A stretch of DNA of 64,000 nt from Pseudomonas berkeleyensis (GTDB lineage Bacteria; Pseudomonadota; Gammaproteobacteria; Pseudomonadales; Pseudomonadaceae): contig NZ_CP059139.1 in assembly GCF_014109765.1 (NCBI RefSeq), forward strand, positions 1,674,001 to 1,738,000, read 5' to 3'. A program made the position numbers and the translations under genes. The notes under the pieces are model-generated. The model searched no databases. It was not told where the DNA came from and worked only from the letters and a program-made list of their open reading frames with translations. This document shows positions 36,146 to 46,200 of this stretch, in pieces; within the stretch, counting starts at the first letter, position 1, and each line of letters begins with the position of its first letter.

Positions 36146-36307
36146 GTCGTCGTTCGTGCGCAGGGATCGGGCGCGCATTTGCGTCACCCATCACAGCCGA
36201 CGAAGTGAATCGCACCTGTTCAGGTCGGCGCTGTCTGATGCCTCAGGGATCACCATCCCGGAGGCCGACATCGGTCGGCGTCGTCCCAGCGGTCACAGGA
36301 GGCCGCC

Positions 36308-36745
36308 ATGCCCTACAAGATGCTGTTTTCCGCCTTGCTCTTGCTCCTTTCCGGTTGTGCCGTCTACGGCGGTGGCTACGACCGCGGTTATCACAATGGT
36401 CAGTCCTACCGTTACTACGACGGCTACCGGCGTGATTACTACGCGCCACCGGTTTACCTGGCGCCGCGCTACTACTACGAAGATCGTCGACATAACTATT
36501 ACCCGGCCCCTCCACGTTACGTGCCGGCACCGCCGCCGCGTCACTACTATGGTCATGAACAGCGCCGCGACAGCTACAAACGCTACGACCAGCCGCGCCA
36601 TGACTATCGCCGTGACCCGCGTCGTCAGGAACATCGCGGTGGGCAGATTCAGCGTGGCTGGGACGCAGGTCGCAACACGCAGCAGCGCTTCTCCAATGGG
36701 CGCAGCCACAACGAACAACGACGTAGCGGCGAGCGCCGCTGGTAA
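36308..36745 (+). CDS. Tyr/Arg-rich lipoprotein
   Basis: The 145-residue product starts with a lipoprotein signal whose lipobox is LLSGC (acylated Cys17). The mature part is low-complexity and dominated by Tyr, Arg, His and Pro (YDRGYHNGQSYRYYDGYRRD), which suggests an extended, possibly disordered surface or periplasmic protein. An AGGAGG site precedes ATG 36308. No family is recognised, and its relation to the neighbouring guanidine genes is only positional. It converges with the LysR gene. Confidence 0.75.
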   Translation: MPYKMLFSALLLLLSGCAVYGGGYDRGYHNGQSYRYYDGYRRDYYAPPVYLAPRYYYEDRRHNYYPAPPRYVPAPPPRHYYGHEQRRDSYKRYDQPRHDYRRDPRRQEHRGGQIQRGWDAGRNTQQRFSNGRSHNEQRRSGERRW

Positions 36746-36753
36746 GCCTTCCC

Positions 36754-37674
36754 TCAATCCGCCACGCGCCCGGCGCGTGGTGTCTGTTCATCCACCCGGC
36801 GAATCGCTTCGACCATGGCCTGTGCTGCTGGCGACAGGCTATGGCCGGCGCGGCTGACCAGGCCATAGGCCGAATGCTGATGCAGGCTCTGGGGTTGCAG
36901 CGGCAGCATGGCGAGCTGGCCGCTGTCGACTTCGTCGGCGATCACGTCCCAGGGCGCCATGCTCAGCACATCGCTGTCGGCCACCAGGCGCTTGAGCACC
37001 AGGAAGTTGTCGCATTGCACGCTCAACGGCTGCGCTCGTCCGCTGGCCTGGCCCAGGCTGCGCTCGACCACCTGTGGCAGTTGTGTGCCGGCCAGAGGGA
37101 AGTCGAGCAGGTCGCGCAGTCTCAGGTCGCCACGCTGCAGCAGCGGATGAGACGGGCGGCAGAACAGTACGCCCTGATGCACGCGCAGCGGTTCGATGCG
37201 CAATTGAGCGTCGTCCTGCAACTCGCGGATATCGGCGACGAACAACTCGATGGCCGAGTCCAGCAGGCTGTCGCGCAGCTCCAGCCAGTTGGCGATATCC
37301 AGTTTTACCTGCACCCGTGGGTAACGTTGCAGTAACTGTCCCAGTGCCTGTGGTATCAGCCGAGCAGCCGGGTAAGGGCCGGCGCCCAGGCGTAGCTCGC
37401 CAGCTTGCAGGTTGCCCAACTGATTGACCGCGTTGCTCAACGCTAGGCTGCCGGCCAGCAGGCGACGGGCGTGCTCCAGCACTAGCTGGCCATGGGCGGT
37501 GAGGCTGACACCACGGCTGTGGCGATCCACCAGGGTGCAGCCCAGCTGGCTCTCCAGCGCCTGGATGCTGCGGCTCAGCGCCGGTTGGCTGAGGTGCACG
37601 GCAGCGGCGGCGCGGGCGAAGTGTTCATGTTCGGCGAGGGCGACGAAGTGACGGAGCTGGCGTAGATCGTTCAT
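36754..37674 (-). CDS. LysR-type transcriptional regulator (SdsB-like)
   Basis: A 306-residue regulator with an N-terminal winged helix (RQLRHFVALAEHEHFARAAA, VHLSQPALSRSIQALESQLG) and a LysR substrate-binding domain. It is divergent from the alkylsulfatase gene with 97 bp between their starts, the arrangement of sdsB1-sdsA1 in P. aeruginosa, so it probably activates the sulfatase in response to alkyl sulfates or their products. The ligand is inferred from position only. Confidence 0.88.
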   Translation of the reverse strand: MNDLRQLRHFVALAEHEHFARAAAAVHLSQPALSRSIQALESQLGCTLVDRHSRGVSLTAHGQLVLEHARRLLAGSLALSNAVNQLGNLQAGELRLGAGPYPAARLIPQALGQLLQRYPRVQVKLDIANWLELRDSLLDSAIELFVADIRELQDDAQLRIEPLRVHQGVLFCRPSHPLLQRGDLRLRDLLDFPLAGTQLPQVVERSLGQASGRAQPLSVQCDNFLVLKRLVADSDVLSMAPWDVIADEVDSGQLAMLPLQPQSLHQHSAYGLVSRAGHSLSPAAQAMVEAIRRVDEQTPRAGRVAD

Positions 37675-37771
37675 GCGCTTCCTGCATTAACTGGTCTGTT
37701 CAAATGCATTGGAATTATCGGATGGCCTTTGCCAACCTGCCAGCATTCCAACAACAAGACAGCCCAATGCC

Positions 37772-39559
37772 ATGAGTTCCTTCTCTCGCTTCAGCGGCCT
37801 GCTGCTGGCCGCCACCCTGCCATTGAGCGCCGTTGCCGAACTGCCGGCCGAGCGCATCGAACCCAGCATCAACGCCGAACTGGCGGCCCACACCCGGGTA
37901 TTCGCCCAGCAGGTCTATCGCGTCGCCGACAACGTCTATTCGGCGGTCGGCTGGCAACTGGGCAACGTGGTGATGATCGAGGCGCCGCAAGGGCTGATCA
38001 TCGTCGATACCGGTGAGTCGGTCAGCGAGTCACGCAAGGTCATGGCCGAGTTTTGCAAGCTCACCGACAAGCCGGTCAAGGCAGTCGTCTATACCCACTT
38101 CCATCCGGATCACATCAACGGCGTGCAGGCCTTCGTCAGCCGCGAGCAGGTGGAGCGCGGCGAGGTGCAGATCTACGCCCACGAAACCTTGCTGCAGAAC
38201 GTGGTAGCGCAGGGCGCCCTGGTCGGGCCGATTCTCGGCGTGCGTTCGGCGTACAGCTTTGGCTCGTTCCTGCCCGCTAGTGATCAGGAGGGGATGAATG
38301 CCGGTATCGGCCCGCTGGCCCAACCCGAGGCGTCGTCCTTCATCGCGCCGACCGTGACCTTCGGTGAGCGCCTGGATACCAATATCGCCGGTCTCGATGT
38401 GCAGTTCCTCCACGTACCCAGTGAAGCACCGGACGAGATTGTCCTCTACCTGCCGGACAACCGCGTGCTGATCAGCGCCGAGGTGGTGCAGGGGCCGACT
38501 TTGCCGAATATCCACACGTTGCGCGGCACCAAGTTCCGCGACCCCGTACTGTGGGTCGACAGCCTGGACAAGATGCGCGCCTACCGTGCCGAGCATATGG
38601 TTCCGCTGCATGGGCGCCCGGTCAGTGGTCAGGACAAGGTCGAGGAGGTGCTGCGCATGACTCGTGATGGCATCGCCTACATCCACGACCAGACCGTGCG
38701 CTGGATGAACAAGGGCCTGACGCCGGACGAGTTGGTGGAAAAGGTCAAACTGCCGCCGCACCTGGCCGGCTACACACCTTATCTGCGTGAGTACTACGGC
38801 ACGGTGAAGCACAGCGTGCGGCAGATCTACAACGGTTACCTGGGCTGGTTCCAGGGTGACCCGGTGGCACTCGACCCGACCCCGCCGCGGCAGCAGGCCG
38901 AGCGTTTGATGGCGCTCGCCGGTGGCCGCGAGAAGCTGCTGCTGGAGGCCGGCAACGCCTACCTCAAGGGCGATTACCAGTGGGCGGCCGAGCTGGCCGG
39001 TTACGCCATCCGTGTCGACCACGAAGACAAGCTGGCGCGCGAGATCAAGGCGCGTAGCTTCCGCAAGCTGGGCTACGCCAGCATGAACATCAACTGGCGC
39101 AACTGGTACCTGATGAGCGCCATGGAGCTGGAAGGCAAGCTCGACGGCGAGGCCATTCGTCAGCGCTCGGTGGCGATGCGCAAGGTGTTCCTCTCGCCGG
39201 ACATGGTGCGCAGCTTCACGCCGCAGAGTTTCCTGCAGAACTGGGTCACGCGCATCGATCCGGAGAAGGCGGACGATGTCGAGCTGACCCTGGGCTTCAG
39301 CTTCCCCGACGTGGACGAGCAATGGGCGCTGGAGGTTCGGCGTGGCGTCGCGCAGTTGCACAAGGGCATTCCCGAGGGCACCGCTCTGCGTCTGAGCATG
39401 GACAAGCGCTTCATGGAAACCCTGCTGACCGGTGAAGGCGGCCTGGTCAAGGGCGCGCTACTCGGCGATGTGAAGGTCGACGGCAACCTGCTGGAGATTC
39501 GTCGCTTCCTCAACTGCTTCGACTTCAGCGACGAGGCGTTCGGCCTGACCCTGCGCTGA
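37772..39559 (+). CDS. Secreted alkylsulfatase, metallo-beta-lactamase fold
   Basis: It hydrolyses primary alkyl sulfates such as dodecyl sulfate to alcohol and sulfate. The 595-residue protein has a signal peptide (MSSFSRFSGLLLAATLPLSA), a zinc-binding MBL domain with THFHPDHINGV, and the SdsA dimerisation and C-terminal sterol-carrier-like domains (EAGNAYLKGDYQWAAELAGY; DVELTLGFSFPDVDEQWALE). ATG 37772 is chosen because the signal peptide starts there; the frame is open 21 codons further. It closely fits the SdsA1 family. Confidence 0.9.
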   Translation: MSSFSRFSGLLLAATLPLSAVAELPAERIEPSINAELAAHTRVFAQQVYRVADNVYSAVGWQLGNVVMIEAPQGLIIVDTGESVSESRKVMAEFCKLTDKPVKAVVYTHFHPDHINGVQAFVSREQVERGEVQIYAHETLLQNVVAQGALVGPILGVRSAYSFGSFLPASDQEGMNAGIGPLAQPEASSFIAPTVTFGERLDTNIAGLDVQFLHVPSEAPDEIVLYLPDNRVLISAEVVQGPTLPNIHTLRGTKFRDPVLWVDSLDKMRAYRAEHMVPLHGRPVSGQDKVEEVLRMTRDGIAYIHDQTVRWMNKGLTPDELVEKVKLPPHLAGYTPYLREYYGTVKHSVRQIYNGYLGWFQGDPVALDPTPPRQQAERLMALAGGREKLLLEAGNAYLKGDYQWAAELAGYAIRVDHEDKLAREIKARSFRKLGYASMNINWRNWYLMSAMELEGKLDGEAIRQRSVAMRKVFLSPDMVRSFTPQSFLQNWVTRIDPEKADDVELTLGFSFPDVDEQWALEVRRGVAQLHKGIPEGTALRLSMDKRFMETLLTGEGGLVKGALLGDVKVDGNLLEIRRFLNCFDFSDEAFGLTLR

Positions 39560-39704
39560 GGATGTATCCCGTAGGGCGGCGTCACGTCTACCTCTACATC
39601 AGCCAGTCTGAAACGGGAGCAGCGCTTGGCACCAGTCGAAAGGGAGGCGGCTCACGATGAAAAGGTTCGGCACACTCCCAGGTTCATCCCCTCGGAGGCT
39701 CACG

Positions 39705-39950
39705 ATGAACCTGCTGTCTTTCGCCAAGGGTGCCCTGGCCATGTTCTGGCTGGTGGCGCTGCTCAATCTGTTCTATCCCTTCGCCGCGCCGCTCGGTGGC
39801 TGGGTCAACTGGACGGCGTTGCTGGTGCTGCTGGCGCATGTCGGCGAACTGCTGCTGTTCCGTTCGCGTTTGCAAGGACTACCTGGGCAGTGGTGGCAGC
39901 GTCTGCAGGTGTTGCTGTTCGGCATGTTGCACCTGCAACGGTTGCGCTGA
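39705..39950 (+). CDS. DUF1145 (YhhL-type) small membrane protein
   Basis: The 81-residue protein has two hydrophobic helices (GALAMFWLVALLNLFYPFA; WTALLVLLAHVGELLLF) and a C-terminal LLFGMLHLQRL, a layout typical of DUF1145 proteins. ATG 39705 follows GGAGG at good spacing; an in-frame ATG 16 codons upstream also has a GGAGG, so a longer form is possible. The function is unknown. Confidence 0.75.
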   Translation: MNLLSFAKGALAMFWLVALLNLFYPFAAPLGGWVNWTALLVLLAHVGELLLFRSRLQGLPGQWWQRLQVLLFGMLHLQRLR

Positions 39951-39971
39951 CTTCTGCCCATTGAGCGCTAT

Positions 39972-40013
39972 GCACTTTCGCCGGGATAACGGCGAAGTGC
40001 CATTGTCTTTTTT
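39972..40013 (+). terminator. Rho-independent terminator after the DUF1145 gene
   Basis: GCACTTTCGCCG-GGATAA-CGGCGAAGTGC pairs over 11 bp with one bulged base and is followed by GTCTTTTTT. It separates the upstream gene from lapG. Confidence 0.85.
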
Positions 40014-40075
40014 CGGCTCAGCCCGCACCATTCCCGCCGTGTTCCAGGGGCCGTAAGCCCCGAGACGGATTGCCG

Positions 40076-40783
40076 ATGTTTCGAGGTTGCGCAGGCGCAG
40101 GTCGATGGGGGCGGGGCCGGCGCAAGTCGTTCCTGGCTGCGCCGTTGCTGCTGATTTTGCTTGCCGGTGTGCTGCACGCGGACTGGGATTTCAATCTGAT
40201 CAGCCAGCGTGCCGAGAAGCTCTACGGGCCTCTCGGCGACGGCAAGGCGCGCATCGATGAATGGCAGGCGCTGCTGGAGCGCCTACCAGAGCTGGACGAG
40301 CCGGCACAGCTGGAAGCGGTTAACCGCTTCTTCAATGCCAGCCTGCGTTTTCGTGATGACATCGAGATCTGGCAGCAGAACGACTACTGGGCGACCCCGG
40401 TCGAGGCCCTGCGTAAGGGTGCGGCGGACTGCGAAGATTTCGCCATCGCCAAGTACTTCACCCTGCGCGAAGCGGGCGTGGCCAGCGAAAAGCTGCGCAT
40501 CACCTACGTCAAGGCACTTCGCCTGAATCAGGCGCACATGGTGCTGACCTACTACGCCACACCGGACGCCATGCCGCTGGTGCTGGATAACCTGATCAAT
40601 GTCATTCGCCCCGCCAGTGAGCGCTCTGATCTGTTGCCGGTCTACGCCTTCAACGCCGAGGGGCTGTGGCTCGCTGGCAAGGGGGGCGGCAAGCAGGTGG
40701 GAGACGCCAAGCGCCTGTCGCGTTGGCAGGAATTGTTGAAGAAGATGGCCGCCGAGGGATTCCCGGTGGAGCCGGGTCGATAG
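40076..40783 (+). CDS. lapG: Periplasmic cysteine protease LapG
   Basis: LapG cleaves the N-terminus of the LapA adhesin and frees it from the cell surface. The 235-residue bacterial transglutaminase-like protease has a membrane/signal segment (SFLAAPLLLILLAGVLHADW), catalytic Cys in GAADCEDFAIAKYF, His in NQAHMVLTYY and Asp in VLDNL. ATG 40076 is chosen over a TTG two codons earlier. It is 8 bp before lapD. Its target site, TAAG, is in the LapA of this window. Confidence 0.94.
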   Translation: MFRGCAGAGRWGRGRRKSFLAAPLLLILLAGVLHADWDFNLISQRAEKLYGPLGDGKARIDEWQALLERLPELDEPAQLEAVNRFFNASLRFRDDIEIWQQNDYWATPVEALRKGAADCEDFAIAKYFTLREAGVASEKLRITYVKALRLNQAHMVLTYYATPDAMPLVLDNLINVIRPASERSDLLPVYAFNAEGLWLAGKGGGKQVGDAKRLSRWQELLKKMAAEGFPVEPGR

Positions 40784-40791
40784 GAGTCGAG

Positions 40792-42759
40792 ATGTCGCTG
40801 TTCAAACAATTGCTGATTGCCATCTGCCTGTTCCTGGTGGTCGCCTTCACCGGTAGCTTCATGGTCGGCCTGGAAAGCTCCCGCGAGCAGTACGTCAACC
40901 AGTTGCGTTCGCATGCGCAGGACGCCGCGACCGCGCTGGGTTTGTCGCTGACGCCGCACGTGGACGACCCGGCGATGATGGAGCTGATGGTCAGCTCGAT
41001 CTTCGACAGCGGTTATTTCCAGAGCATCCGGGTGATCGACATCGCCAGCGGCAACACGCTGGTCGAGCGCAGCGGCGTGCCTGACGCCGCCGATATCGAA
41101 GCGCCGCAGTGGTTCGTCGACCTGATTGGCCTGCAACCCGAGGTCGGCGATGCCCTCGTCAGTCGTGGTTGGGAGCAGGCGGCGCGGGTGGAGGTGCAGA
41201 GCCATCCGATGTTCGCCATCGCCCGTCTATGGCGCAGCGCCCTTGGTAGCCTTGGCTGGCTGTTGCTGTGTGGCCTGCTCAGTGCCGGGGTTGGCGCCTT
41301 CGTCCTGCGTCGCCAGCTCAAGCCGCTGGATTACATGGTCGAACAATCCCACGCGATTGCCCGCCGCGAATTCCTCAGCCTGCCGATGCTGCCACGCACT
41401 CCCGAACTGCGCCGGGTGGTAGAGGCGATGAATCAGATGGTGGAGAAGCTCAAGGCGCTGTTCCAGGAGCAGGCCGAGCGCAGCGAACGGCTGCGTGACG
41501 AGGCCTACAAGGACAGCCTGACCGGGCTGGCCAACCGTCGCTATTTCGAGATGCAGCTGCAGGTGCGCCTGGGGGCCGAAGACCAGGCCAACGTGGGTTA
41601 CCTGCTGATGATCCGGGTGCGTGACCTGGCCGGGCTCAACCAGCGCCTGGGCGGTCAGCGTACCGATCAGTTGTTGCTGGCGGTGGCCGACCTGCTGTCG
41701 CGCGAAGGCGCAACGCTGGGCGCCGGTTGCCTGGTGGCCCGCAGCCGTGGCGGTGATTTCGCGCTGCTGGCGCCGGGCCTGGTCGCCGAGGAGGGCGAGC
41801 AGTTGGCCATGCGTCTGGAGACAGCGTTTGCCAGCCTGGCCATGACCTGCGGCAGTGACCTGACGCCGATGGCGCATATCGGTCTGGCGCCGTTCCGGCC
41901 CGGTGACGAATGTGGCGAGTTGCTGCGCTTGGTCGACGAGGCGCTGGCCAGGGCCGAAGGCCTGAGCGAGCAGTGTTGGGCCCTGGCTTCGCGCGATGAT
42001 ATCGCCAGTGTCGGTGATGAGCGCCATGTCTGGCGCTCGCTGCTGGATCAGGCCTTGAGCCGGCGTCAGATCGAGCTGTATTTCCAGCCGGTGGTCAGTG
42101 CCCGCGATCCCGGCCAGGTGTTGCACTACAAGGTGCTGTCACGCATTCGCGACGAGCTGGGGGCGACTATTCCTGCCGGACGTTTCCTGCCCTGGTTGCA
42201 GCGCTTTGGTTGGTCGTCGCGCCTCGATCTGCTGATGCTGGAGGCGGTGTTGCAGCACCTGGCTGGCCATGCACAGTCGCTGGCACTGAACCTCTCCGGC
42301 GCGCTGCTGCGCGAACCCAAGGCTCTGGAGAAGGTTTTCGAACTGCTCAAACGGCATGCCGAGTTCGCACCGCGTCTGGTGCTGGAGCTGGAGGAGGATC
42401 AGTTACCGGAACAGGCTGCCCTGGAGCAACTGACCCGACGACTGCGCAGCCTGGGGTTCAGCCTCAGCCTGCAGCATTTCGGTGGTCGCTTCAGCATGAT
42501 CGGCAACCTGGCTCGCCTCGGTCTGGCCTATCTGAAGGTCGATGGCAGCTATATCCGCGCCATCGATCAGGAGGCTGACAAGCGCCTGTTCATCGACGCC
42601 ATGCAGCGCGCCGCGCACAGCATCGATCTGCCCCTGATCGCCGAGCGTGTGGAAACCGAGGGGGAGTTGCAGGTACTGCGGGAAATGGGGATTCAGGGTG
42701 TGCAGGGCCAACTGATCGGTGCGCCGATGCCGTGGCCGCCGACATCCCCTGTGGCCTGA
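40792..42759 (+). CDS. lapD: c-di-GMP receptor LapD
   Basis: LapD senses c-di-GMP in the cytoplasm and then sequesters LapG in the periplasm, which keeps LapA on the surface. The 655-residue protein has TM1 at 7-26, a periplasmic domain to about 145, TM2 at about 148-170, a HAMP-type segment, and GGDEF and EAL domains that are both degenerate: RGGDF stands in place of GGDEF, and KVL (HYKVLSRI) in place of EAL. Such receptors bind but do not turn over the nucleotide. ATG 40792 follows AGGAG; the frame is open upstream only as an overlap of lapG. Confidence 0.95.
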   Translation: MSLFKQLLIAICLFLVVAFTGSFMVGLESSREQYVNQLRSHAQDAATALGLSLTPHVDDPAMMELMVSSIFDSGYFQSIRVIDIASGNTLVERSGVPDAADIEAPQWFVDLIGLQPEVGDALVSRGWEQAARVEVQSHPMFAIARLWRSALGSLGWLLLCGLLSAGVGAFVLRRQLKPLDYMVEQSHAIARREFLSLPMLPRTPELRRVVEAMNQMVEKLKALFQEQAERSERLRDEAYKDSLTGLANRRYFEMQLQVRLGAEDQANVGYLLMIRVRDLAGLNQRLGGQRTDQLLLAVADLLSREGATLGAGCLVARSRGGDFALLAPGLVAEEGEQLAMRLETAFASLAMTCGSDLTPMAHIGLAPFRPGDECGELLRLVDEALARAEGLSEQCWALASRDDIASVGDERHVWRSLLDQALSRRQIELYFQPVVSARDPGQVLHYKVLSRIRDELGATIPAGRFLPWLQRFGWSSRLDLLMLEAVLQHLAGHAQSLALNLSGALLREPKALEKVFELLKRHAEFAPRLVLELEEDQLPEQAALEQLTRRLRSLGFSLSLQHFGGRFSMIGNLARLGLAYLKVDGSYIRAIDQEADKRLFIDAMQRAAHSIDLPLIAERVETEGELQVLREMGIQGVQGQLIGAPMPWPPTSPVA

Positions 42760-42805
42760 ACCGAGGCAGCGCGGCGGGTGAGGGGCGGCACGTCGGTGGC
42801 TGGCC

Positions 42806-43147
42806 TCAGATCAGGCCCGTGCTCACTTCTTCCTGGATCAGGCGCGACAGACTGCCGAGGGCTTCCCGTGCCTGGTTGCGGCTGAGCAGCTTGGACTGCG
42901 CGGCCGGTGGCAGGTCGGTGATGCGGATGATGCCCTTGGCGATCAGCACACTGATCAGGTCTTCCAGTACGCGAACCATTTCCTGGTCGCTCTGACGCAG
43001 CTGCAGCAGACTGGTCTCGATGGCCTGATTGGAATACCAGGCCAATATGTCTTGGTCATCGGCGGGCAGTTGCTGGGTAAAACCCTCGAACTCGGCCGCT
43101 TCGACGCGAATCAGGTTGCCCTGATCGTCGCGCTGCACGTAAAGCAT
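42806..43147 (-). CDS. Conserved hypothetical protein next to lapD (113 aa)
   Basis: A small acidic helical protein, MLYVQRDDQGNLIRVEAAEF, with DQDILAWYSNQAIETSLLQL and a long C-terminal helix. Proteins of this type beside lapD in Pseudomonas are sometimes annotated as tryptophan-synthase beta-like, but nothing in the sequence supports an enzyme. It is divergent from the lap genes on one side and lies downstream of lapA on the other. Confidence 0.75.
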   Translation of the reverse strand: MLYVQRDDQGNLIRVEAAEFEGFTQQLPADDQDILAWYSNQAIETSLLQLRQSDQEMVRVLEDLISVLIAKGIIRITDLPPAAQSKLLSRNQAREALGSLSRLIQEEVSTGLI

Positions 43148-43233
43148 GGATGCCTCCTGATGAGACGTCGATCACCGGACATACACCTATACGCGCCGGA
43201 CGACGCATAGACAAGATCGGTTGGATGGGCACG

Positions 43234-43266
43234 CCTTCCCACCGCGCGTGACGCGCGGTTGGAAGG
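43234..43266. terminator. Terminator-like hairpin downstream of lapA
   Basis: CCTTCC-C-ACCGCGCG pairs with CGCGCGGT-T-GGAAGG around a TGA loop, about 15 bp with one mismatch. It lies 8 bp past the lapA stop, so it probably ends that 15-kb transcript. No T tract follows. Confidence 0.7.
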
Positions 43267-43273
43267 TCAGCCG

Positions 43274-46200
43274 TCAGTGGTGCTCGGTCTTCACCAGCGG
43301 GTCGGCACCGGCCACCAGCGAGTTGACGATCTGCGAGGAGGTGGAACCGTACTGACTCAGGTTCACGCCTTCCAGCTTGATGGTCACATCGACGTGGTTG
43401 GCCACGTCACCGGTGGTGCTGACCTGCAGCGTGTTGGTGGTTGTATCGACCTTGAGGTAATCGAGGAGGTTGTTGGCATTGGCGGTATCGGGCAGCAATT
43501 CGCTGAGGTCGATACGGTCGCCATCGGCCGCATTGAAGTCCTTGATCACATCATTGCCGAAGTCACCAGACTTCCACATGAAGGTATCGGCACCTGCTCC
43601 CCCGATCAGGGTGTCGTTGCCGACCCCGCCGATCAGCAGGTCGTTGCCGTCACCGCCATTGAGCAGGTCGTGTCCACCGTTGCCGTAGAGCACATCGTGG
43701 CCGTTGCCGCCATTGAGAATGTCGGAGTACTTGCTGCCGTTGATCAGGTCGCTGGCTTCGCTGCCGTTGGTGGTGCCGATGGTGTGCAGCGCCCAGCCGG
43801 TGTCGGTCTGCACCAGTTCCTGGCCGTTGCCCGGCGCCTGGAAGATATCCAGACCGCTGCCGGGGGCGCCCAGAACCTTGTAGCTGGAGTCCGCACTGCC
43901 GCTGAGCTTGAACTCCACCTTCAGGCTGGCTGCACCACCCTGATCCCAATACAGCAATTCCAGCGCCTGCAGGTCGCCACTGAGGCCAACGCCGCTGAAC
44001 ACCTTGGTGGTGGTGCTCTGGATGTAGTTGGCCTCGGCCACTACCTGGCCACCGATCATCAGACGGTAGCCATCATCTGCGGTGACGCGGATGTCGTAGG
44101 TACCGCCCTGAACCAGGTCGAGGAAACCGTGGGCGCGGATGATCGCGTCCGAGGTGTCGCCCAGCCCTGCGCCACCGGCCTTGAGGTCGGAGACGTTGCC
44201 GGTACCGGCTGCCGTGAGGAAGTCGTACAGGTTGTTCTGGATTGTGGTGGTAGTGTTGCCGATGCTGTTGCCACTGCTCACGCTGCGGTTGTCGCCCAGG
44301 TCATCGCTGAACACCGTGTTGCCGTTCTTCAGACCGTAGTCGATCTGGTTGGCGACGAAGGTGGCGTTGACCGACGAAGCCGCCGCGTTGTCGTTGGAAC
44401 CGACCAGGCTGGTGCTGTTGCCGCTGCGCGACTCGATGTAGTCCTCCACCAGCTTGAGGCTGGTGAGGTTAGGTCGCGTGCTGCCGCTCTCGGCATAGCC
44501 CCAGTACTCGCCAGTCAGGCCCGAGGACAGCGGCGTGCTGGTATCGGCCACGGTGATGGTGTTGCTGGTCAGGCTGTCATGGCTGACACCGCCCTCGACG
44601 ATTTTCAGCGTCAGGTGCTGGCTGGCGCTGTTGGCCGTGCTGCCGTTGGGTTCGACCGATACGGCCTTGATGTCCAGGCCGATCTCGCCGCGTACGGCAC
44701 CACTGACCTGCAGTTTGGCGTCGGCCAGTTGCGCCGCCGTCAGGGAGACCACGCCATTGACTGCCGCCAGGGTGCTGTTGCCGACCACGATGCTGGCGCC
44801 GGCAGGCAGACTGGAAAGGTCGTAGCGCAGGCTCTCGGAACCGTCGGTGTCGGTCAGCGCGCCGCTGATGTAGTTGGCCAGGGCGATGCTGGTCTTGCCG
44901 CTGACACCGCCATCACCGGCCACCACGCCCTGGGACGAGGAGAGGGTGATGTTGTCGATCAGCGCACCACGGCCAGACGCGTCGGTGGAGCTGCCGGCCA
45001 ACTTGATGATCAGGGCTTCGTTCTTGCCGGTGCCGACGAAGCTGAAGTGGATGTTCTCCCAGTTCAGGCTGGTCTGGCTGCTGGTGGAGCCGTATTCACC
45101 TACAAGGGTGCTGCCCAGATAGACCGCGATCTTGGTGAAGGTGGTGTCGAAGCCCAGGCGGCCGGCATAGTCCATGGACAGGTCGTAGACCTTGCCAACC
45201 TCGGTGGTGACGTTGCGGGTGATGCCCAGGGTCTGGGACATGCTGCCGCCGGCGTCGTTGAGCTCCAGCGCGTCATTGTTGCCGGTACCCGGCAGCTTGA
45301 CGGTGATCATGTCGCCAGCCTGGTTCTCCATCCGGTCGTTGTTGGCCCAGACCTCGAACACGTTGGTGCCGCCACCGCGCTTGTCGCCGCTGGTGACCAG
45401 GGTCCAGTTCTCGAAGGTCGGCCCGGCGACATCCTGCGAGGTGTTGTCGCTGTTCGGCGCCGATTCCCAGGTGGTGGTGAACAGCTTGCTGGCCGCTGCC
45501 GACTTGACGCTGAGCGTCGGCCCGTCGGCGACCGGCGTGATGTCGATGCTCATGGTGCTGCTGGCAGTCGTCAGGGTGCCGTCGCTGCCGCTGTACTTGA
45601 ACTCGGCGTAGGTCTGCTTGTTCATCCCCACGCCGTTGCTGCTGAAGCTGTCATGCCCGGATTCGTTGGCATCCGGCACGAAGCGCAGGCCACCGGCGTC
45701 GATCACCGATTTGCCGACCGTGGTGTTGGGGGTGACGTTGCTCCAGTTGCCATTGACCAGTTGCTGCAGCCTGCCTTCACCCGGCAGGTTCTCGATCTTG
45801 ATCGAGAGGTTGCTGTTGGCGTCGACGTCGCTGACCCGGAAGTCGCTCCAGGCGAAGACATAGTTGTTGTCTTCGGTGCCGGTCACGTTGGCACCGGAGA
45901 CGACCGCCGGGGCCTCGTTGACGTTATTGACCTGGATGGTGAACGTCTGGGTCGCGGTGCTGCCGTCGGAGCTGGTGGCCCTGACCACGATGTCATGGCT
46001 GGTGGCGCTCTCGTAGTCGAGTTTGCTGCCATCGGCCACGCTGACCACGCCGCTGGTGGCGTTGATGGTGAAGCGGCCGCCGGCGTTGTCGATCAGTTCG
46101 TACAGGGTAACGGTTGCGCCAGCATCGCCATCCACACCGCGTACGGTCAGGCCTACGGTGGTGCCAGTGGCGGCATTCTCATTGACCTGGTTGGCGGCGC

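Larger units (their letters stand above)
35904..36307. other. Leader of binding-protein gene 2 and upstream region of the lipoprotein gene
   Basis: No gene. The minus strand holds a sigma-54-like promoter (36130-36145) and riboswitch c (35957-36068). On the plus strand a strong AGGAGG site lies just before the lipoprotein start at 36308. Confidence 0.7.
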
